From Gammaproteobacteria bacterium (GTDB taxonomy: Bacteria > Pseudomonadota > Gammaproteobacteria > Pseudomonadales > UBA5518), in contig JADIYI010000008.1 in NCBI GenBank assembly GCA_016705365.1, positions 558,001-622,000 on the forward strand: 64,000 nucleotides of DNA, in the 5' to 3' direction. This document shows positions 7,938-16,074 of the stretch, in pieces. The notes below the pieces were generated by a model. That model worked only from the letters and a program-made list of their open reading frames with translations, had not been told where the DNA came from and ran no database searches. The translations under genes and the position numbers were made by a program. Positions within the stretch are counted from its first letter, which is position 1. The number at the start of each line of letters is the position of its first letter.

Positions 7938-9602
7938 GTGAAAGTGCAATCAGGATCGTTGGTGATCGATTTTCTGCGGACCAACCCCGTCTTTACCCTG
8001 TTCATCATTCTTGGCGGTGGTTATCTGCTGGGGCGGTTGCGCATCGGGCCGGTTTCGCTCGGGCCCGTCGCCGGCGCGCTGCTCGTGTCCCTGGTGTTCG
8101 GGCAATTCGGGTTCAAGGTCAGCGAAGGTGCCCAGTCCGTAGGTTTCGCGCTGTTTATTTTCGCGGTTGGCTACCAGGCGGGGCCGCGCTTTTTCGAAGT
8201 GCTGAAAACCCAGGGGCTGCAGTACCTGGCGCTGGCACTGTTCGTGGCCGGTACCGGCGGAGCCATTGCGATCGCGGCCGGCCGGCTGCTCGATCTGCCT
8301 TTTGGTGGCACGGCGGGACTGCTCGCCGGCGCGATGACCACTACCCCCACGCTCGCTGCGGCGCAGGACGCGGTCCGTTCGGGCATCGTGGCGCTGCCCG
8401 AAGGGGCAAGCGCGGACAGCGTGCTCGCCACTATCGCCTCGAGCTATGCGATCACCTATATCGTGGGTCTGCTTGGCATCATTGCGACGATACGCATGCT
8501 GCCGCGCGTGGTCGGCGTCGACCTGGCCGCGGAAGCGGCAAAGATGGAAGAAGCGGGCAAACCGCAGCGTGGCGGTCAATTGCAGGCACGCGCCTATCGT
8601 GTCACCCGCCCCGAGGCATGCGAGCCCACGGTCAGGATGATTCGCGCCCGCTTCTGGGACGCGATGTCGGTCACGAAGTTGTTGCGCAACGGCGAATGGG
8701 TGCGTCTCGGCGACGATGAGCACCTGCAGCTTGGCGACGAGCTCCACGCTTATGGTGACTCGAGCTTTTTCCGCGGTGGAGTCGAAGAACTGGGGGAAGA
8801 AATTCCCGTTTCGCCCGAAATCGACATGTCTGCGGACTATACCCACGTCGTCATCGCGCGCCGTGGCGCGGTCGGCAAGACGATCGCGGAACTCAATCTC
8901 GCGCGCAACCACGGACTCGTCGTCACCGAGGTGCGGCGTGATGGTGTTCGGCTTCCGCTCAGCAGTCACCTGCGTCTGCAGCGCAGCGATGTGCTGAGCG
9001 TGGCAGGACCCAAGCCGGGCTTGCGAGAGATGCAGGAAGTCCTCGGCCCGGTGGAGTCGGGCATTGCCGAGACTGATATGGCGACGTTTGCGTTTGGCAT
9101 TGCGCTCGGTGCCCTGATCGGCGTTTTCGCCATCAATGTGGGCGGGGTGCCGATCGGACTGGGCATGGCCGGGGGCTTGCTCGGCTCCGGGATTTTCGTG
9201 GGCTGGTTCAATGCCATTCGGCCGACCTTCGGCAGGTTTCCCGAGGCCGCGCGGTGGATACTGATGGAATTCGGGTTGATGATCTTTATCGTTGGCGTCG
9301 GCTTGCAGGCCGGTGGCCAGATCGTCGCGACTTTTGCAAAAGCGGGCCCGGCGCTGGTCCTGGCCGCGATCCTGGTGGTCGCGGGACCAGCCCTGCTCGG
9401 TTATGTCTTTGGTCGCAAGGTGTTGCGCCTGCATCCGGTGCTGCTGCTTGGTGCGCTCACCGGTGCGATGACCAGCGCGGCCGCCATGGCGCTGGTCAAT
9501 CGCGAGGCAAAGAGCGCGATACCGGCACTTGGTTATACCGGAACCTACGCCTTCGCCAACGTGATCCTCACGGTCGCCGGCACGCTGATCATGTTCGTAT
9601 GA
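7938..9602 (+). CDS. Aspartate:alanine exchanger (AAE) family antiporter 2
   Basis: Second transporter of the AspT/YidE type, 554 residues, with the same layout as its neighbour: N-terminal membrane block opening with NPVFTLFIILGGGYLLG, a soluble centre with two RCK-C-like domains (about residues 200-370), and a C-terminal membrane block ending ALGYTGTYAFANVILTVAG. Both copies share a LGYT-x-TYA-x-x-N signature near the C-terminus, supporting paralogy. No ATG is available: GTG at 7938 or 7944 and GTG at 7962 (preceded by AGGA) are all possible, so the start is uncertain. The role is inferred as exchange of an acidic amino acid or dicarboxylate against a related product, with the two copies probably differing in substrate. 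Confidence 0.87.
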   Translation: MKVQSGSLVIDFLRTNPVFTLFIILGGGYLLGRLRIGPVSLGPVAGALLVSLVFGQFGFKVSEGAQSVGFALFIFAVGYQAGPRFFEVLKTQGLQYLALALFVAGTGGAIAIAAGRLLDLPFGGTAGLLAGAMTTTPTLAAAQDAVRSGIVALPEGASADSVLATIASSYAITYIVGLLGIIATIRMLPRVVGVDLAAEAAKMEEAGKPQRGGQLQARAYRVTRPEACEPTVRMIRARFWDAMSVTKLLRNGEWVRLGDDEHLQLGDELHAYGDSSFFRGGVEELGEEIPVSPEIDMSADYTHVVIARRGAVGKTIAELNLARNHGLVVTEVRRDGVRLPLSSHLRLQRSDVLSVAGPKPGLREMQEVLGPVESGIAETDMATFAFGIALGALIGVFAINVGGVPIGLGMAGGLLGSGIFVGWFNAIRPTFGRFPEAARWILMEFGLMIFIVGVGLQAGGQIVATFAKAGPALVLAAILVVAGPALLGYVFGRKVLRLHPVLLLGALTGAMTSAAAMALVNREAKSAIPALGYTGTYAFANVILTVAGTLIMFV

Positions 9603-9650
9603 GGGGCTGCGGCAACTGATCCGCGGCCATGCCGTACCGTGGATGGCACA

Positions 9651-10718
9651 TCAGTTACCGGCTGCTCTTATCTCGCTTGCCAGTTGCACCAGCTCGCCGG
9701 GCGACACGAAACTCTGGGCACGCAGCTCGCCGCCGTACTTGTGCACGACCTCCCTGAAATGGCGCTCCCAGACGTTTTCGAACAAAACGATGATCGCGGT
9801 GTGATCCGGAAGCAACTTCGCTGCTATCGAATGAATGTCATCCACCGTCAGACCGAAATCGCCCGCTGCGGCAGCACGGATTGCAGATTCGATGTGGTCG
9901 GCCGTGGACTCCGCGGCACCTGCCCGGCGGCTCGCGATCATGGCCAGCAGCGCGTTGATTTCCGGTGCGTCGTCGGCGTTCTCGAGCCGGCCGCCCTCCA
10001 TCGCCGAAATTTTGCCGTTGGCATCCTTGCTCACCAGCACGAACGCATCCGGCCTGACTTCGCTGCTGGCCCAGAGCTCGCGCAGTTCGTCCATGAAATC
10101 GAACGGCAACAGCACGCCCGGAAAGTGCGTCACCATCAGGTTGAGCGAGCCCAGTTTGCCGAAGTCCATGCGCGGCAGCGCGGCGGGTGTCGTCGCTACT
10201 GCTGCCGGGCGTTCGCCGCGAATGAAGATGCCGAGATGATCGAGCACCGGGTTTGCCGCGGCCTCGCCACCCATGATCTGGTGCCAGTGCCGTTCGAATG
10301 TCTCGCGGGGAACAAAGGCCTTGCCCATGCGCAGGTAGGGATCCTGGAAATACACATGCTCATCGTCCACGCCGAGCACGACGATGTAATGGCCGTTGTC
10401 CCAGTCTTCCTCCGGGCGCAACGCGGAGCTGCGCTGACTGCGCCAGACCTGGGCCAGCGCGATCATCGGGTGACCAAAACGCCGGACCTCGTCGAGGCTG
10501 AGGTTATCGCGCAGTTCCGCCTCGAGGCCCAGCGCCCGCACGCCGCGCACGATGTTCTCGGGATAGGAGCCGACGTCGGACGACGTGCCGATCAGCTTCA
10601 TGATCGCGGTCTCGTCGAGCTCGCGCCCCCAATAGCCCAGTACCGCCTGCAGCGCCGATGCGCCGCAGGAATACTCGGTGATCTGGCGCGTTCTGGACAG
10701 CAGCTGGAAATTGCTCAT
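9651..10718 (-). CDS. C39-like papain-fold protein with DUF1269/DUF6325-like C-terminal domain
   Basis: Residues 1-160 match the C39 peptidase fold: Q12 and C18 (Q-x5-C, oxyanion glutamine and nucleophile, in TEYSCGASAL), H110 (NGHYIVVLG) and D126 (FQDP), so the catalytic set is complete. No signal peptide, ABC domain or membrane segment is present, so it differs from bacteriocin-processing transporters and is predicted cytosolic. Residues about 188-355 (SLNLMVTHFPG onward, including VLVSKDANG and VLFENVWERHF) resemble the small DUF1269/DUF6325-type domain found in stress-related actinobacterial and proteobacterial proteins. The gene is convergent with the exchanger and divergent from the next membrane protein. 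GGGAG precedes the ATG. Substrate is unknown. The peptidase-fold call is good; the C-terminal domain call is from memory of family patterns. Confidence 0.7.
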   Translation of the reverse strand: MSNFQLLSRTRQITEYSCGASALQAVLGYWGRELDETAIMKLIGTSSDVGSYPENIVRGVRALGLEAELRDNLSLDEVRRFGHPMIALAQVWRSQRSSALRPEEDWDNGHYIVVLGVDDEHVYFQDPYLRMGKAFVPRETFERHWHQIMGGEAAANPVLDHLGIFIRGERPAAVATTPAALPRMDFGKLGSLNLMVTHFPGVLLPFDFMDELRELWASSEVRPDAFVLVSKDANGKISAMEGGRLENADDAPEINALLAMIASRRAGAAESTADHIESAIRAAAAGDFGLTVDDIHSIAAKLLPDHTAIIVLFENVWERHFREVVHKYGGELRAQSFVSPGELVQLASEIRAAGN

Positions 10719-10763
10719 GATTCACGCTCCCGGACAATCAATTTGAGAATATAGGCAAAGGCC

Positions 10764-11981
10764 ATGAGTGAAAATACCCTGCATGCAGCGAACGACGGCG
10801 ACTCGCCGCAGCTCGTTCCGGAGCTCGACAATTTTTCGCTCGTGCTCGGCGGGCCGCTGTACCAGCTGTTCCGCAGGCTGCGCCTCGAGGACCAGGCCGA
10901 GGATTATCTGAGGAGGCGTATTTTCGTCCTCGCCGGGATCGCCTGGATACCGCTGCTGCTGCTGTGCCTGGCAGAGGGAACGCTCTTTGGCGGGGTGGCA
11001 ATCCCCTTCATCGGCGACATCGAGACCCATGTACGGTTCTTGCTGGCATTGCCGCTCCTGGTTGTTGCGGAGCTCGTCGTGCATCTGCGCATGCGTGGTA
11101 TCGTGGCCCAGTTTCTCGAGCGAAGGCTCGTCTCGGGGCACACGCTGCGGCAATTTCGTGCCGCTCTCCTGTCGGCGATGGAGCTGCGCAATTCGACGCT
11201 CGCCGAGCTGTTGCTGCTGGCGATCATTGTCCCGGTCACCTACTACCTGCGGGCGGATTTTCTCGCTCCGGAGGTTCCAACCTGGTACGCGCGGCTGGTC
11301 GAGGGCGGCAATATCACGCTTGCGGGATACTGGTACTGGTGGGTCAGCAATCCCCTGCTGCAATTCCTGGTACTGAGGTGGTACTTTCGCCTCTTCATCT
11401 GGGCGCGCTTCCTGTGGCGGGTTTCGCGAATCGAGCTTGCGCTGCTGCCAACGCACCCGGATCGTGCGGCGGGTCTCGGGTTCCTCGGTGAGAGCGCGTA
11501 CGCACAGGCTCCGCTGCTTGCGGCCCACGGCGCCGCGGTTGCCGGACTCATCGCCAACCACATTTTTCATGAAGGGGCCTCGCTGGCGGCATTCAAGCTC
11601 GAGATCGTCCTGCTGGTCCTGATCCTGCTGTTCATGGTGCTGCTGCCGCTCTGCGTCTTTGCGCCCGCAATCCTCGCCGCAAAGCGACAAGGGCTGCGCG
11701 AATACGGCCGCTTTGCCAGTCACTACATGCGCGAATTCGATCGCCGCTGGTTGCGCAGTTCGGACCACGACGGCGAGAGCATGCTCGGTTCGGGCGATAT
11801 GCAGTCGCTGGCCGACCTCGGCACCGCGTTCTGCGTGATCCGGGAAATCAAGGCAGTACCCTTCGGGCGCGATACGCTGTGGATGCTGCTCGTTGCGACG
11901 CTGGCCCCCATCGCCCCTCTGGTTTTCACGATGATTCCTCTGGAGGAACTGCTCAACCGCCTGATCGGGGCGGTATTCTGA
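10764..11981 (+). CDS. Uncharacterised polytopic membrane protein
   Basis: A 405-residue protein with about six hydrophobic segments, at roughly residues 54-72, 90-110, 150-170, 198-215, 250-300 (two) and 370-390, with short charged loops. A conserved-looking cytosolic loop contains LLPTHPDRAAGLGFLG. I recognise similar anonymous membrane proteins but no described function, and no transporter signature or catalytic motif is visible. It is divergent from the C39-like gene with 45 bases between start codons, so the two probably share a regulatory region. It is convergent with the Gly/Arg-rich protein gene downstream. Confidence 0.75.
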   Translation: MSENTLHAANDGDSPQLVPELDNFSLVLGGPLYQLFRRLRLEDQAEDYLRRRIFVLAGIAWIPLLLLCLAEGTLFGGVAIPFIGDIETHVRFLLALPLLVVAELVVHLRMRGIVAQFLERRLVSGHTLRQFRAALLSAMELRNSTLAELLLLAIIVPVTYYLRADFLAPEVPTWYARLVEGGNITLAGYWYWWVSNPLLQFLVLRWYFRLFIWARFLWRVSRIELALLPTHPDRAAGLGFLGESAYAQAPLLAAHGAAVAGLIANHIFHEGASLAAFKLEIVLLVLILLFMVLLPLCVFAPAILAAKRQGLREYGRFASHYMREFDRRWLRSSDHDGESMLGSGDMQSLADLGTAFCVIREIKAVPFGRDTLWMLLVATLAPIAPLVFTMIPLEELLNRLIGAVF

Positions 11982-12005
11982 GCGGGCAGCGCCGGGCGGT
12001 CCGCC

Positions 12006-12818
12006 TCAGTAGCCCGGCGGCGCGTTGACGATGACATAGGTCACGCCGCTGTTGGCATAGGATTGTGAGTACCACGACGATCCGCACCGGTAATAGCCAA
12101 CGCCGCTCACGTTGTAGAACGTTGCCGAGCAGGGCAGGGTCGAGTAATAGACCGGTGCCGTTGCCGCGGCGACCACCGCTGCGGTGCCGACAACAGCGGC
12201 ACCGACGATGATTGCCTCGGCGAGGTCGTCATTGTCCCAATCGTTGTCCCAGTCACCGTCGATTTCGTCGTCGTAGAAATCCTGCCGGTCTTCGCGGGCA
12301 TCATCGGCGTGCTCCTGCCAGTCCTCGCGGTTCTGGTCCTGGTTGTCCTGGCGATCCTGCTGACGATCGCCGGCCGTGTCCTGGCGTTGGGTCTGCCTGT
12401 CTCCGCTGGTGTCCTGTCGCTGGGTCTGCCTGTCTCCGCTGGTGTCTTGTCGCTGGGTCTGGCGATCGGATGCGGCAACCTGCCCGTCCTGCCGGGTCTG
12501 GCTACGCTGGTCCGCTGCCCGCGCCTGCTGATTGCCCGGCTGCTGTGCGGCCTGCGTGCGCTGGGATGTTTGGGGGGGCCGCTGCTGCGATGTCTGCGGA
12601 CGCTGGCTGCTTCGGCTGGAGGCGCTGCTGCGCTGGGAACCGCCGCGCGAGGAGAAGCCGCCATTTGCCGCCGGACCGCTGCGCGAGAATCCGCCGCCGC
12701 CCCGTCCACCACCACCACGTCCGCCGCCGCGCGCATCCGCCTCCTGCTGGATATAACCGGCCAGGATGAAAAGCATGGTCACCATGCAGGCGGCCCATTT
12801 GCGGGTGTGGCGGTTCAT
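12006..12818 (-). CDS. Exported low-complexity Gly/Arg/Gln-rich repeat protein
   Basis: Anonymous protein of 270 residues. After an N-terminal hydrophobic segment (residues about 9-22, possible cleavage after ADA) comes a Gly/Arg-rich stretch (GGGRGGGG-type), a Ser/Gln/Arg-rich region, three 11-residue tandem repeats (DRQTQRQDTSG), an acidic stretch, a hydrophobic Ala/Val segment near 205-222 and a Cys-containing tail with YYRCGSSWY that is common in small exported proteins of unknown function. Its ATG overlaps the stop codon of the upstream DUF2092 gene (ATGA at 12815-12818), so translation is coupled. A surface or periplasmic structural role is possible; function cannot be assigned. Confidence 0.7.
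   Translation of the reverse strand: MNRHTRKWAACMVTMLFILAGYIQQEADARGGGRGGGGRGGGGFSRSGPAANGGFSSRGGSQRSSASSRSSQRPQTSQQRPPQTSQRTQAAQQPGNQQARAADQRSQTRQDGQVAASDRQTQRQDTSGDRQTQRQDTSGDRQTQRQDTAGDRQQDRQDNQDQNREDWQEHADDAREDRQDFYDDEIDGDWDNDWDNDDLAEAIIVGAAVVGTAAVVAAATAPVYYSTLPCSATFYNVSGVGYYRCGSSWYSQSYANSGVTYVIVNAPPGY
12376..12474 (-). repeat. Three tandem 33-bp repeats inside the Gly/Arg-rich protein gene
   Basis: Units at 12376-12408, 12409-12441 and 12442-12474 encode an 11-residue motif (DRQTQRQDTSG/A). The first two are nearly identical in DNA, while the third diverges at its end. The near identity implies recent expansion and possible copy-number variation between strains. Confidence 0.8.
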
Positions 12819-13654
12819 GGTTGTTCTCCCTCGAGCGATTCGGCCGCCGGCGGCAGTGCGACCATGGAACCCATGCGGGCCAGGAACTGGATTTTTCGCG
12901 CGTCCTTCGGCGGTTTGAAAGCGAACACTGCATCGACGGTGTCAGGCGCGAGATTCCAATCGACAAACTGGGCGCGAAACTGGGGCTGGCCCTTGTAATC
13001 CCGGTAAGTCAGCACGATGCGAAGCGGCAACGGCTGCGGGCCGTCGCTTACCCAGATCTGGAAATCCACGGTATCGCCGCGCGCACTCAGATGATGCGCG
13101 GGGGCGCCGAAAATCGTCGTTGATTCGACATAATCGACCGTCTTTACGCGGCGCTCGAATGCGCGTGGCAGGCTTTCGGTCAGCAGCAGTGCAAGCGGCA
13201 GACGCATCTTCAGATCGCCAACGAAGGTTTTCAGCGCCGCGTCGATGTCTCCCGCCTGCTTGCTCTGTGCATAGACGTTCTCGTCACCGCTGAACGCCGA
13301 GAGAGTCTTGCCGTCGAAGAGCAGCTGGTTTGTCTCGCCGTTGCTTTCCTCGACCTCGACGCGCAGATGGTCGGGCCGGCGAACCGTGATCCTGCGGATT
13401 GCGGCAAATTCGAGCTTTTCCCCCGTATCCTGCAAGGAGTCGTATGCGCTCAAGACGCGCATGCTGTAGCGCGGGGTCTTTGCCATGAACTGCGCCATGC
13501 CCATGAGGATGGCGCGGGCATCCGGGGCGCTCGCCGTCGGCTCGGCGCCGGAAGCGACCGGCGCGTCCTCGGCGTAGCATTTGCCGCCGACCGTCGCCGC
13601 CAGCACGAGGGATGCGCAGAAAGAAAAAAACCTGTTCGATCGTTTGCGGTTCAT
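12815..13654 (-). CDS. DUF2092-family exported protein
   Basis: A 279-residue protein with a signal peptide (MNRKRSNRFFSF followed by a hydrophobic stretch, cleavage near CYA at about residue 28). The body matches the DUF2092 pattern, a LolA/LolB-like fold predicted to bind lipid or hydrophobic ligand in the periplasm: segments RRPDHLRVEVE, LLFDGKTLSAF and the closing IQFLARMG. The start at 13654 is chosen because it opens the signal peptide and is preceded by GAGG; the open frame to 13711 adds an unlikely leader. It is 34 bases downstream of the SulP gene and overlaps the start of the repeat-protein gene, so all three are probably one transcript. Function unknown. Confidence 0.75.
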   Translation of the reverse strand: MNRKRSNRFFSFCASLVLAATVGGKCYAEDAPVASGAEPTASAPDARAILMGMAQFMAKTPRYSMRVLSAYDSLQDTGEKLEFAAIRRITVRRPDHLRVEVEESNGETNQLLFDGKTLSAFSGDENVYAQSKQAGDIDAALKTFVGDLKMRLPLALLLTESLPRAFERRVKTVDYVESTTIFGAPAHHLSARGDTVDFQIWVSDGPQPLPLRIVLTYRDYKGQPQFRAQFVDWNLAPDTVDAVFAFKPPKDARKIQFLARMGSMVALPPAAESLEGEQP

Positions 13655-13688
13655 CGGGTTCGACCTCGGGAAAATGTTATCTGGCACT

Positions 13689-15368
13689 TCATGAAACGGC
13701 CTTGCGCGCAACGCTCGCCACCGCGGCTTCCACGGTCGCGAACATCCCGGCCGATCCCAGTGTCTCGGGGAGACTGGTACGGCGCACGGCGCTCAGCGAA
13801 GTCGGGTTCAGCGCGGCCAGCACAAGGTTGATACCCCGAGCACGGAATCCGGCAGCCATTTCCACCAGTCCTTTCAGCGCGGTGTATTCGAAATCCGGGA
13901 TCGCGCCGCAGTCGAGAATCAGCGCCGTGGGCATTGCCGATTCCACCAGTTCGCGCAGCTTCTCGCCGACGTTCTGCGCATTGGCAAAGTAGACGCGGCC
14001 CTCGATACGCGCGATCAGGAGTCCTGGCGTCGATTCGTCCTCCCGGTGCTCCGCAGAGCGGGGGCGAAACACGTTGGTGCCCGGCTTGCGGCGCAGTTCG
14101 TAGACCATGGGGTTGTTTGCCTGATACATCAGGCTCAGCATCGACAGCAGCACGGCAACCAGGATTCCCTTCAAGGTCCCGAGAAATATCACGCCGAGAA
14201 AGGCCGCGATGGCCCAGCGGAACTCGACTGCGCGGACTTTCAGGATTGCCCGCATCTCGCCGGGATCGATCAGGCCCACCGAATAGGCGATCACGACCGC
14301 AGCCAGCGTGGCATGCGGCATCTTGCCTATGATCGGAGCAAGAAAGAGCATCGTCGCCAGCGCGGTCAGGGCCGCGACCATCCCGGCAACCTGGCTTCTG
14401 GCGCCAGCCAGGGTGTTTATGGCGGTCTGCGATGTCCCGCCACCTCCCGGCATCGCGCCAAAAAAGCCGCCCACCACATTGCCCATCCCGGTTGCCACCA
14501 GCTCCTGATCCGATACCACCCGGGCTTCACCCTCGCGGCGGAACGCGCGGGCCGCCGCGATGGTCTCGGTGAAGCTCATCAGCGCAATGCCGAGCGCCGC
14601 CGGCCACAGCATCAGCAGCAGACTCCGGTCCGGGCTCGAGAACGCTGGCAGCCCGCCAGGAACGGTCCCGACGACACTGACGCCAGCGGCCTCCAGCCCC
14701 AGCAGTGACGAGGCGGCAATCGCCCCGCCAATGGCAATCACCGGCGCCGGCGCGCGCGGCAATACTTTGGCGACCAGCACCAGGCATAACAGGGTGGCGA
14801 CGGCAACCAGCAGCGTCGTCATCGAACTGTGAGGCAGCCCGGATGCGATCGCGAACAGGTCGCGCAGGAATCCGCTCTTGTCGATATGCACGCCGAGTAC
14901 CTTGGGCAACTGGTCGACGACGATGACGCAACCGATGCCGGCCTTGAAGCCGGTGAGCACCGGGTCGGAGATGAAGCTGGCGAGGAAACCGAGCCGCAGC
15001 ACGCGCGCTGCCAGCAGCATCAGGCCAACCAGCAGCGAGAGTGTTGCGGTTGCCGTCAGCAGTGGGATATCCGGCTGCGCGGCGGCCACCTCCCCGAGCG
15101 CGGCGCCCGAAAGGATGGCGATGGTGGTGGTCGTGGTCACGCTCAGGGTCGCAGAGGTACCCAGCGGCACGTAGACGAGCGGCGGGATGAACGCCGTGTA
15201 CAGGCCCACCTGAAGCGGGAGGCCGGCGATCGCCGCATAGGCCATGGCCTTGGGAATCACCACGGCTGCCGCGGTCAGGCCCGCGACGATGTCAGCTCCC
15301 AGCCAGCCCCGTCGGTAACGTGCGATCCAGCCGATCGCGGGGACGAGGCTCCTCGAGGTGCTGTTCAC
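13689..15368 (-). CDS. SulP-family anion transporter with STAS domain
   Basis: Inner-membrane anion transporter of 559 residues. The N-terminal two thirds carry 10-14 hydrophobic segments opening with the SulP signature region (WLGADIVAGLTAAAVVIPKAMAYA, given in part). The last ~120 residues (from about 440) form a cytosolic STAS domain with ALILDCGAIPDFEYTALKGL. SulP members carry sulfate, bicarbonate or dicarboxylates, and the sequence alone does not say which. The start is GTG with AAGGGAGA ten bases upstream. It lies in a minus-strand run with PPK2, a glycine-zipper protein and the DUF2092 gene. No carbonic anhydrase gene is next to it to support bicarbonate uptake. Confidence 0.92.
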   Translation of the reverse strand: MNSTSRSLVPAIGWIARYRRGWLGADIVAGLTAAAVVIPKAMAYAAIAGLPLQVGLYTAFIPPLVYVPLGTSATLSVTTTTTIAILSGAALGEVAAAQPDIPLLTATATLSLLVGLMLLAARVLRLGFLASFISDPVLTGFKAGIGCVIVVDQLPKVLGVHIDKSGFLRDLFAIASGLPHSSMTTLLVAVATLLCLVLVAKVLPRAPAPVIAIGGAIAASSLLGLEAAGVSVVGTVPGGLPAFSSPDRSLLLMLWPAALGIALMSFTETIAAARAFRREGEARVVSDQELVATGMGNVVGGFFGAMPGGGGTSQTAINTLAGARSQVAGMVAALTALATMLFLAPIIGKMPHATLAAVVIAYSVGLIDPGEMRAILKVRAVEFRWAIAAFLGVIFLGTLKGILVAVLLSMLSLMYQANNPMVYELRRKPGTNVFRPRSAEHREDESTPGLLIARIEGRVYFANAQNVGEKLRELVESAMPTALILDCGAIPDFEYTALKGLVEMAAGFRARGINLVLAALNPTSLSAVRRTSLPETLGSAGMFATVEAAVASVARKAVS

Positions 15369-15463
15369 TGTCGATCATCTCCCTTGAGCCTGCGTGTCGC
15401 GCGCAACGCACAGAACAAAACTCGTGTGCCGGGTCCCGGTGGCGGCACCGGCGGTTGCGCTAA

Positions 15464-15973
15464 TCAATATTTGACTGAGTAGCCCCGCGCTTCTATGCAG
15501 GCACCGTAAGCACTCTTGAACCCATCGAGCTGCGCCGCAGCTTGCTGCTGGGCCGATTGCTGCGCCTGCTGTGCCTGCTGTTCTTTCTGCTGGCGGTCGG
15601 TCGCACCGCCGCGCATGACGCCGAGGGTCGCGCCGATCGCGGCGCCCTTGCCCCCGTCATCGCCGGCGACCTCCCCGATGATCGCGCCACCGACAGCTCC
15701 GCGAGCCGCGCCACGCAGCCGCGACCCGCTTGCCTGCTGCTGAGCTGGAGCCGCCGCCGTCGCCGGCGGTGGATTGAGCGGATCGTAACCGGTCTGGCCC
15801 TTGGCCCAGCCGAAGCATTCGTAGTCGTCCTTGCCTTGTTGCTCCGCTGACTGGTCCTTCGCCGGGTAGATGTAAACCCCGACCGACGAGGCGAGCGTAT
15901 CCGCGTGCGTGCCTGCCGAAGCGACCGTGGCCAGCAGGGCCATCGCGGCAAAAGAAACAAATCGTGTATTCAT
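15464..15973 (-). CDS. Exported glycine-zipper protein
   Basis: A 169-residue protein with a signal peptide (MNTRFVSFAAMALLATVASA). The mature part has a conserved-looking block DYECFGWAKGQTGYDP, a glycine-zipper segment (RGAARGAVGGAIIGEVAG, then GAAIGATLGVMRGG) and a Gln/Ala-rich stretch before a Cys-containing tail. Glycine-zipper proteins typically insert in or associate with membranes, often in the outer membrane or periplasm. The start is set by the signal peptide and by AAGGAG seven bases upstream; the frame remains open upstream without support. Two cysteines (near DYEC and GACIEARG) may form a disulfide. Function unknown. Confidence 0.75.
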   Translation of the reverse strand: MNTRFVSFAAMALLATVASAGTHADTLASSVGVYIYPAKDQSAEQQGKDDYECFGWAKGQTGYDPLNPPPATAAAPAQQQASGSRLRGAARGAVGGAIIGEVAGDDGGKGAAIGATLGVMRGGATDRQQKEQQAQQAQQSAQQQAAAQLDGFKSAYGACIEARGYSVKY

Positions 15974-16074
15974 CAACAGCTCCTTGGGAGCATTGGGCAG
16001 CATCAGGGCAAATGCACCGGATATGACTTTTGCAACTGCACGCTTGGGTATCATGACGCGCTGGTGCGGAATCA

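Noticed and set aside
12376..12474. Regular repeats that might be a CRISPR array
   Set aside because: The units are contiguous without spacers, are in frame with a protein and encode an 11-residue motif; no cas genes are near.
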